From HGM04593 sp045612305 (GTDB taxonomy: Bacteria > Bacteroidota > Bacteroidia > Bacteroidales > Bacteroidaceae): a stretch of 27,493 bases of DNA. Under the pieces are notes generated by a model, which was given only the letters and a program-made list of their open reading frames with translations, was not told the origin of the DNA and searched no databases. The first letter of the stretch is position 1, and each line of letters begins with the position of its first letter. The translations under genes and the position numbers were made by a program. Where the stretch lies: positions 1-27,493 of the forward strand of contig JAZKYU010000011.1 in the NCBI GenBank assembly GCA_045612305.1, read 5' to 3'. Below, in pieces: positions 22,258 through 27,493 of this stretch.

Positions 22258-23532
22258 ATGAAAAAACTTTTAAAGGTAACTTTGTTGTGTGCGTTTGTAG
22301 CTCTCTTTGTTGATGAAGCTCGTGCGCAAAAGTGGGTTAAGACCGATGATGAGCCTGTTTCTTTGATATGTATTAGCGAGACGGTGAACGAGGCGCCCGA
22401 CGTGGTGGAGATTTTCCAAACTACTCAAAGTAATTATTATCACGACCCTCGTGCGCCGCGTTTTGTGTTGGTGGACCAAGAGGGTAAGTGGGGCTTGGGT
22501 ATCGGTGGATACTTGCAGGTGAAGGCTGAGTATGATTTTTCGGGCTCGGTGGATAATGTAGACTTTTTGCCCTCTGATATAGACCGCAGGGGTGTTTCGT
22601 CGAGTCAGTTTCAGATGGACATGACAAACTCTACTATCTTTCTTAAACTGGTGGGCAATAGCCGCTTGCTTGGCGACTTTTATGTCTACACATCGGCCAA
22701 CTGGCGTGGCGATGGAGATAACTTCCGCTTGCACAATATGTATATGAGCAGTAAATATTTGTTGCTCGGTTACACTGTGGGTACCTTTATGGACCTTGAC
22801 GCCTCTCCCGTGACGGTGGACTATGGTGGCCCTTGCGGTATGGCTTTTTATCGCACAACGCAGTTGCGCTTGAGATATGCTTATGACTGGGGTTTGTCGA
22901 TGGGCCTGGCTCTTGAGGCTTCGAAGCCTTATGGCTCGTCGAACGCTTCGGTAGCTATCACAAGCCAGCGTATGCCCGACGTGCCTTTTTATGTGCAATA
23001 TGCGTTTAATGAGAATAGTCACTTTCGTGTGGGTGCCGTGGTGCGCAACCTCTCTTATCGCGACCTCTTGAGCGGCAAAAAGCATAACAAGTATGCGTGG
23101 GGTACCCAGGCGAGTATGCTTGCAACTATGGGTAAGTTTCAGGTGAAAGGACAATTTACTATGGGTAAGGGTATAGGCTCATATATAAATAATGTGTCGA
23201 ACGTGGGTGTGGATCTTGTGCCTGCTGCCGAGGATGGCAAGATGACTATGCTACGTACCGATGCTTGGTATGTGGGGTTGCAGTATAACGCAAGCTCTCG
23301 TTTCTTTGCAACTGCTACATACAGCCAGACAACCTTGCACAATAACAGCGGTTATGCCGAGGCTTACCCGGGGGCTTATCGTCGCGGGCAGTATGTTGTG
23401 GCAAATATGTTTATGAACGCGTCGAAGAATATGCAGCTTGGTGTGGAGTATCTCCACGGCTGGCGCACCGACTTTAATGGTGAAAAGTGCCAGGCCAACC
23501 GCATAAACCTCTCTGCAAGATATAATTTCTAA
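22258..23532 (+). CDS. DcaP-like outer-membrane porin
   Basis: From the ATG at 22258 the protein is 424 residues with a signal peptide (MKKLLKVTLLCAFVALFVDEARAQ). It then has many alternating beta strands ending in the aromatic INLSARYNF expected for an outer-membrane barrel. Strings such as LGIGGYLQVKAEYDF, FYVYTSANWRGDGDNFRLHN and GYTVGTFMDLDASPVTVDYG resemble the DcaP-like/OprP-like porins that take up dicarboxylates, phosphate or peptides. The longer open frame from 21973 overlaps araC and has no signal peptide at its start, so I reject that start. It is divergent from an AraC regulator and followed by a good terminator. The substrate is not readable. Confidence 0.85.
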   Translation: MKKLLKVTLLCAFVALFVDEARAQKWVKTDDEPVSLICISETVNEAPDVVEIFQTTQSNYYHDPRAPRFVLVDQEGKWGLGIGGYLQVKAEYDFSGSVDNVDFLPSDIDRRGVSSSQFQMDMTNSTIFLKLVGNSRLLGDFYVYTSANWRGDGDNFRLHNMYMSSKYLLLGYTVGTFMDLDASPVTVDYGGPCGMAFYRTTQLRLRYAYDWGLSMGLALEASKPYGSSNASVAITSQRMPDVPFYVQYAFNENSHFRVGAVVRNLSYRDLLSGKKHNKYAWGTQASMLATMGKFQVKGQFTMGKGIGSYINNVSNVGVDLVPAAEDGKMTMLRTDAWYVGLQYNASSRFFATATYSQTTLHNNSGYAEAYPGAYRRGQYVVANMFMNASKNMQLGVEYLHGWRTDFNGEKCQANRINLSARYNF

Positions 23533-23553
23533 TATTTTCTTCTTTGCCTGTGT

Positions 23554-23593
23554 GCCCGGTGTCCCTGCTTTTGTATGGGGCGCCGGCTTTTTT
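23554..23593 (+). terminator. Terminator of the porin gene
   Basis: A GC-rich stem (23554-23565 with 23577-23587, two wobbles and one bulge) is followed by six T's. A second small hairpin with a long T-run follows at about 23596-23625 and may act as a backup. Confidence 0.7.
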
Positions 23594-23641
23594 GTGGCAC
23601 TGCGCGTGCTGTCGTTTTTTTTGTTTTTTTATCCTTGTGTG

Positions 23642-23671
23642 TTTGTAATCTAAAATATTTATATATTTTTG
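23642..23671 (+). promoter_or_regulatory. Promoter of the PiT transporter gene
   Basis: TTTG (23642-23645), an 18-base spacer and TATTTTTG (23664-23671) are both perfect matches to the Bacteroidota boxes, with a spacer slightly short of the usual 19-21. The start codon lies 84 bases further on. Confidence 0.6.
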
Positions 23672-23755
23672 TAGCAGATTAGCTCCGTTGCGCTGAGTGC
23701 GCGGTAGCTTTTTTAAAGACGCAAACGATAAAACAATATTATATAAGAACGATTT

Positions 23756-25999
23756 ATGGATTATGCGTATCTTTTTGTAGTCGTGTTTATGTTCTCTTTG
23801 GCTATACTCGACTTAACGGTGGGCGTGAGCAACGACGCGGTGAACTTTTTGAGCGCTGCGGTAGGTAGTAAGGCTGCCAAGTTGAAACACGTGTTGCTTG
23901 TTGCAGCTGTGGGAGTTTTTATTGGAGCGACCTTCAGTAGCGGTATGATGGATGTGGCACGCCACGGAATTTTTGCACCGCAATACTTTAGCTTCAGCCA
24001 GGTTATGTGCATTTATCTGGCAGTGGTGATAAGTGATGTTTTCTTGCTCGACTTGTTTAACTCTCTTGGTTTGCCCACCTCAACAACGGTTTCTATGGTG
24101 TTTGAGTTGCTTGGTGCGGCCTTTATCACAGCGCTGATAAATTCTAGCGCGTCGCAGGCGGGCTTTATGGAGATGCTCAACACCGACAAGGCACTCACAA
24201 TTATAATCTCTATTTTTCTTTCGGTAGCTATAGCGTTTTTCTTTGGTTTGCTGGTGCAGTGGATAGCTCGTGTGATATTCACGTTCCACTATCGCAAAAA
24301 CCTCGGTGCAAAGATAGGTATATACGGTGGTCTTGCTATTACCTCTATCATCTACTTTATGCTCATTAAGGGTTTGAAGGGTAGCACTATTGTGCCGGAC
24401 GAGGTACGCGAGTATATAAACAACCACACGGGGATGATACTTTTGGCGGCGTTTGTGTTCTTTGCTGTGTTGATGCAGATTTTGCACTTCTTAAAGGTGA
24501 ACGTTCTCAAGATTGTGGTGCTCGTGGGTACCTTCTCGCTTGCGTTTGCCTTTGCAGGTAACGACCTTGTGAACTTTATCGGTGTGACGCTTGCGGGCTT
24601 TGAGTCGTTTAAAGATTTTACGGCTAACGGTGCAGGTTGTACTGTCGATAGTTTTATGATGGACTCTCTTAAATTATCGGCAAAGACTCCTGTTTACTTC
24701 CTTATAGGTGCCGGCGCGGTTATGGTATATGCTTTGTGGACAAGCAAGAAGGCGCGCAAGGTGTTGCAGACTTCTATTAACCTCTCGAGCCAGCAGAATG
24801 ACGATGGTGATATATTTGGAACCTCTCCCATAGCTCGTAACCTTGTGCGTGCCGTCACAAAGATGGTCGATGGTATTTCGCAGGTGACTCCACAGGGTGT
24901 AAAAAATTGGGTTAATACTCGTTTTAAACCGCTCGAAGAGCGCGAGGAGGTGGCTTTTGACCTTGTGCGTGCGTCGGTAAATCTTGTGCTTGCTGGTTTG
25001 CTCATTGCGTTGGGTACTTCGTTCAAGCTCCCCTTGTCTACCACGTATGTAACATTTATGGTGGGTATGGGTTCTTCTTTGAGCGACCGTGCGTGGGGCC
25101 GCGAGAGTGCTGTGTACCGCGTGACCGGTGTTGTGTCGGTTGTGGGCGGTTGGTTTATTACAGCCGGTGCTGCGTTTATTCTTGCAGCGACTGTTTCGGC
25201 GGTTATGAACTACGGTGGTATCCCTGCGATGTATGCGATGATTGCCTTGGTTATATATCTGCTCATTCGCAGCCACATACAGTATAACAAAAAGAAGGAT
25301 AAGGAGAAGGCCGACGAGGATATGAACATAATTCTTCGTTCCGAAGACCAAAACGAGGTGTGGGAACGCTTGCAAAGCCACACCGCAAAAACCCTTACTC
25401 AAACTCTTACATTCTCGGCCGATACATACAAGGGTATGTTTGAGGCGTTTGCCAAGGATGAACTTCGTCCTCTAAAATCGGCGCTCATAAAGATTGTAGA
25501 GGAGAAGGGGCATATGAAAAAGGAACGTCGTGCCGAAACACGCGGTATGCAACGCATAGACCAGCAGTTGGCATTTGAGCGTAGCACTTGGTATCACTTG
25601 TGCACCAACAGTTGCCAGCAGATGTTTAACACTCTCACACGTATATGCGAGCCTATGAAGGAGCACGCCGACAATAGTTTCTCACCTATGTCGAAGATGT
25701 ATGTAGAGGAGTTTACACCTTATTGCCGCGATGTGTATAACGTGCTTAAGGATATAAACGATATAATAGCTACGGGCAAGTATGAGATGTCCGACGAGGT
25801 TTCTTCTCGTGCCAAGGATTTGAAACACGCGCTTGCAAACTTGCGCAAGACACAAACTATGCGTCTGCACCAGAGTAAAGGTAGCTTGCGTATGGATTTT
25901 GTCTACTTGAATCTTATTCAAGAGTCGCACGAGTTGCTCAGTGAGGTGCGTAACCTCTTGCGCGGTGGTAACAAGTTCTTTGCCCCCGTGGAGGAGTAA
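23756..25999 (+). CDS. PiT-family inorganic phosphate transporter with PhoU-like tail
   Basis: This 747-residue membrane protein has the two inverted PiT repeats: GVSNDAVNFLSAAVGSKAA (23-41) and FAFAGNDLVNFIG (about 264-276). The substrate-region strings are GLPTSTTVSMVFELLGAA and LPLSTTYVTFMVGMG. About ten to twelve transmembrane helices precede residue 510. The last 240 residues are soluble and helical with a PhoU-like look (KSALIKIVEEKGHMKKERR, CREPM-like RICEPMKEH, LIQESHELLSEVRNLL). This PiT-PhoU fusion is common in Bacteroidota, where separate pst/phoU genes may be missing. It is driven by its own promoter and ends at a strong hairpin. It likely imports phosphate with protons or sodium. 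Phosphate control through the tail is inference. Confidence 0.92.
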   Translation: MDYAYLFVVVFMFSLAILDLTVGVSNDAVNFLSAAVGSKAAKLKHVLLVAAVGVFIGATFSSGMMDVARHGIFAPQYFSFSQVMCIYLAVVISDVFLLDLFNSLGLPTSTTVSMVFELLGAAFITALINSSASQAGFMEMLNTDKALTIIISIFLSVAIAFFFGLLVQWIARVIFTFHYRKNLGAKIGIYGGLAITSIIYFMLIKGLKGSTIVPDEVREYINNHTGMILLAAFVFFAVLMQILHFLKVNVLKIVVLVGTFSLAFAFAGNDLVNFIGVTLAGFESFKDFTANGAGCTVDSFMMDSLKLSAKTPVYFLIGAGAVMVYALWTSKKARKVLQTSINLSSQQNDDGDIFGTSPIARNLVRAVTKMVDGISQVTPQGVKNWVNTRFKPLEEREEVAFDLVRASVNLVLAGLLIALGTSFKLPLSTTYVTFMVGMGSSLSDRAWGRESAVYRVTGVVSVVGGWFITAGAAFILAATVSAVMNYGGIPAMYAMIALVIYLLIRSHIQYNKKKDKEKADEDMNIILRSEDQNEVWERLQSHTAKTLTQTLTFSADTYKGMFEAFAKDELRPLKSALIKIVEEKGHMKKERRAETRGMQRIDQQLAFERSTWYHLCTNSCQQMFNTLTRICEPMKEHADNSFSPMSKMYVEEFTPYCRDVYNVLKDINDIIATGKYEMSDEVSSRAKDLKHALANLRKTQTMRLHQSKGSLRMDFVYLNLIQESHELLSEVRNLLRGGNKFFAPVEE

Positions 26000-26040
26000 T
26001 CGGCGTTAGTAAAGCGAAATTATTGTAATATAAAAAGGTT

Positions 26041-26085
26041 ATCGGCAGAAAGATTGTTAATTTCTTTCTGCCGATTGCCTTTTTT
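26041..26085 (+). terminator. Terminator of the PiT gene
   Basis: A 12-13-pair stem (26041-26052 with 26064-26075) with an 11-base loop is followed by a T-rich stretch at 26080-26085. It lies about 40 bases after the PiT stop codon and before nfo. Confidence 0.75.
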
Positions 26086-26087
26086 CG

Positions 26088-26095
26088 TATATTCG
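26088..26095 (+). promoter_or_regulatory. -7-like element of nfo
   Basis: TATATTCG lies 22 bases before the nfo ATG, with TTTC 19 bases upstream inside the PiT terminator arm. Each box has one change from consensus, so this is a moderate candidate. Confidence 0.4.
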
Positions 26096-26117
26096 CACAA
26101 ACGAAAAAGAAAAAGAT

Positions 26118-26954
26118 ATGAAATATATAGGTGCTCACGTGTCGGCAAGTGGGGGTGTGGAAAATGCTCCGCTTAATGCAAAGGAGATAGGTGCTAACGC
26201 TTTTGCGCTGTTTACAAAAAATCAGCGCCAGTGGGTGTCGGCTCCACTCACCGAGAAGAGTATAGCCGCATTCAAGGCAAACTGCGCTGCGGGTGGTTTT
26301 GATGCGCGTTACATACTCCCTCACGATAGTTATCTCATAAATCTTGGTAACCCCGACGAGGAGGCTATGCAAAAGTCTCGTGCGGCTTTTATCGATGAGA
26401 TGAAGCGCTGCGAGCAGCTTGGTCTTTGTATGCTTAACTTTCACCCAGGCAGTCACCTGAATAAAATTTCTATCGAGGGGTGTCTCGACGCTATAGCAGC
26501 AAACATAAACCTTGCTCTCTCGATGACAAAAGGCGTGTCGGCCATAATAGAAAACACTGCAGGGCAGGGGAGTAACGTGGGTAACCGCCTTGAAGAGATA
26601 CGTTATATTATAGACCGTGTGGAGGACAAGAGCCGTGTGGGTGTCTGCATAGATACTTGCCACTTTTACTCGGCTGGTTACGATATTGTTAACGACTACG
26701 ATGGTGCTTTCCGCGCTTTCGACGAGATTATAGGTTTGCAATATTTGAAGGCTATTCACTTGAACGACACGAAAAAGGTGCTTGGCTCGCGTGTCGACAG
26801 GCACGAGAGTATAGGTCTTGGCTTCCTTGGTATCGACTTTTTCAAGCGTTTGATGCAGGACGAGCGTTTCGACAACATACCTATAATTCTTGAAACACCC
26901 GACGAGAGTCGCTGGGCCGAAGAGATAGCTCTTTTGCGTAGTTTTGAGCAGTAA
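26118..26954 (+). CDS. nfo: Deoxyribonuclease IV (AP endonuclease)
   Basis: This 278-residue protein is endonuclease IV, which cuts DNA at abasic sites in base excision repair. It has a TIM barrel with three zinc ions. All the metal ligands are present: His69 (LPHDSY), His109 (FHPGSH), Glu145 (IENTAGQG), Asp179 and His182 (CIDTCH), His214 (IHLND), Asp227 and His229 (DRHESIG) and Glu259 (LETP). The length matches the family. Nothing is missing or fused. It stands between the PiT gene and the tRNA gene, apparently with its own promoter. Confidence 0.97.
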   Translation: MKYIGAHVSASGGVENAPLNAKEIGANAFALFTKNQRQWVSAPLTEKSIAAFKANCAAGGFDARYILPHDSYLINLGNPDEEAMQKSRAAFIDEMKRCEQLGLCMLNFHPGSHLNKISIEGCLDAIAANINLALSMTKGVSAIIENTAGQGSNVGNRLEEIRYIIDRVEDKSRVGVCIDTCHFYSAGYDIVNDYDGAFRAFDEIIGLQYLKAIHLNDTKKVLGSRVDRHESIGLGFLGIDFFKRLMQDERFDNIPIILETPDESRWAEEIALLRSFEQ

Positions 26955-26964
26955 AAAGCTGCTT

Positions 26965-27001
26965 CGAAAAATATTTTAGCAAAATTTGATAATATTTTTC
27001 G
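26965..27001 (+). terminator. AT-rich hairpin after nfo
   Basis: An 11-base-pair stem (26965-26975 with 26991-27001) encloses a 15-base loop about 10 bases after the nfo stop codon. The T's are in the stem and no separate T-run follows, so it is only a possible terminator. Confidence 0.35.
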
Positions 27002-27008
27002 GTAAACG

Positions 27009-27040
27009 CTTGTGAGTTTCAAAAATATGTCATACCTTTG
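27009..27040 (+). promoter_or_regulatory. Promoter of tRNA-Ser
   Basis: CTTG (27009-27012), a 20-base spacer and TACCTTTG (27033-27040) match the Bacteroidota -33/-7 promoter with a perfect -7 box. It lies 42 bases before the tRNA. Confidence 0.7.
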
Positions 27041-27082
27041 CACCCGTTAAACGAAACGACCGCGTTTAATTCTTTACTTTTT

Positions 27083-27167
27083 GGAAAGGTGGCAGAGTGG
27101 TCGATTGCACCGGTCTTGAAAACCGACGTACTGAGAGGTACCGGGGGTTCGAATCCCTCCCTTTCCG
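27083..27167 (+). tRNA. tRNA-Ser, anticodon UGA
   Basis: The acceptor stem GGAAAGG (27083-27089) pairs with CCTTTCC (27160-27166), and G is the discriminator base. The anticodon loop CTTGAAA (27115-27121) gives the anticodon TGA at 27117-27119. The long variable arm (CGTACTGAGAGGTAC) is typical of class II tRNA-Ser, and the T loop GTTCGAA is present. No CCA is encoded. The total length is 85 bases. Confidence 0.96.
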
Positions 27168-27170
27168 CTG

Positions 27171-27203
27171 AAGAGAAACAACTTAAAGTTGTTTCTCTTT
27201 TTT
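27171..27203 (+). terminator. Intrinsic terminator of tRNA-Ser
   Basis: A 13-base-pair perfect stem (27171-27183 with 27187-27199) with a TAA loop is followed by T's through 27203. It begins 3 bases after the tRNA end. Confidence 0.88.
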
Positions 27204-27493
27204 GTGCTTTGCGGTTATATTTTCGGCTCGCCAGCAAAAGTTATACAAAAGTTATGTTAATTTATTCCTTAATATTTATCCCCCTCTTCAATGTGCGACA
27301 TATTCTTTACTTAATCGCACGGCAGGAGTTAATTGTATAATCTTGTTTTAAAATCCTCGGTGGCTCGAGAGTTCTTCTCTCAATATACTTATTCTTTTCT
27401 CCTTCTTTTCGTGAGACGAAAAGGAAGCAAAAGGCGCAGCACGCGAGTAAGATTAGTCGCTCCCTCCTCCTGCTCGTGAATTGCCCTGTGAGG
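27204..27493. other. Intergenic region with one strong hairpin, no gene recognised
   Basis: No open frame here looks real. Around 27401-27433 a stem made of cttcttttcgt and acgaaaaggaag encloses GAG, with one bulged base. The following gcaaaaggcgcagcac is similar in style to short intergenic repeats in other Bacteroidota, but I cannot confirm that. The window ends inside this stretch. Confidence 0.5.

Noticed and set aside
22270..23154. 294-residue open frame on the minus strand
   Set aside because: It is antisense to the porin and rich in His/Arg, as expected from a reversed barrel gene.
24674..25402. 242-residue open frame on the minus strand
   Set aside because: It is antisense to the PiT transporter gene, with no motifs or start context.
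25938..26804. 288-residue open frame on the minus strand
   Set aside because: It overlaps the PiT end, the terminator and nfo on the opposite strand, and nfo has every metal ligand.

Overview
The window looks like a chromosomal segment of a Bacteroidales (phylum Bacteroidota) bacterium. Several independent signs agree. The tRNA has no encoded CCA end. Several genes are preceded by the Bacteroidota-type -7 element TAnnTTTG, often with a TTTG-like element about 18-21 bases upstream, and there is little Shine-Dalgarno signal. The gene content is also typical: a GH109-type Gfo/Idh/MocA protein, a short CstA, a large secreted GH2 enzyme with a lectin-like N-terminus, a DcaP-like porin, and a PiT transporter with a PhoU-like tail. 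I cannot name the genus from sequence alone.

Layout. 1-224: no gene seen. 225-2990 (minus): a GH109-like oxidoreductase-fold protein and a CstA-family transporter, each with its own promoter. 3065-10968 (minus): a very large secreted protein (macroglobulin-like N-terminus, Sel1 repeats at the C-terminus) downstream of a GH2 beta-galactosidase-like enzyme. 11221-14869 (minus): a three-gene cassette of alpha/beta hydrolase, membrane-anchored MurF-like Mur ligase and Ddl-like ATP-grasp ligase, closed by an intrinsic terminator. This is the best candidate for an undescribed system. 15238-17748 (plus): mutS2. 17825-20148 (plus): two tandem, recently duplicated genes for secreted cysteine-rich proteins with DnaJ-like CxxCxG motifs. 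Between them lie a decayed fragment of a SIMPL-domain gene and a 51-base copy of the mutS2 3' end, which mark the duplication junction. 20220-20945 (minus): the intact SIMPL-domain gene. 21115-22029 (minus) and 22258-23532 (plus): a divergent AraC-type regulator and a DcaP-like porin. 23756-25999 (plus): PiT phosphate transporter. 26118-26954 (plus): nfo (endonuclease IV). 27083-27167 (plus): tRNA-Ser(UGA) with a clear promoter and terminator. 27204-27493: no gene seen, one strong hairpin.

How the genes may work together. The GH109-like, CstA and GH2 genes fit glycan and amino-acid or pyruvate scavenging. The Ddl/Mur-ligase/hydrolase cassette looks like a membrane-associated branch of peptidoglycan-type chemistry: it makes or adds a D-Ala-D-Ala-like dipeptide, but the Mur ligase has transmembrane helices in place of the usual UDP-MurNAc-peptide recognition domain. 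MutS2 and Nfo are DNA-maintenance genes, PiT imports phosphate, and the AraC/porin pair may be a regulator and its target. The duplicated cysteine-rich genes show near-identical 5' halves and strongly diverged 3' halves, which points to gene conversion or diversifying change.
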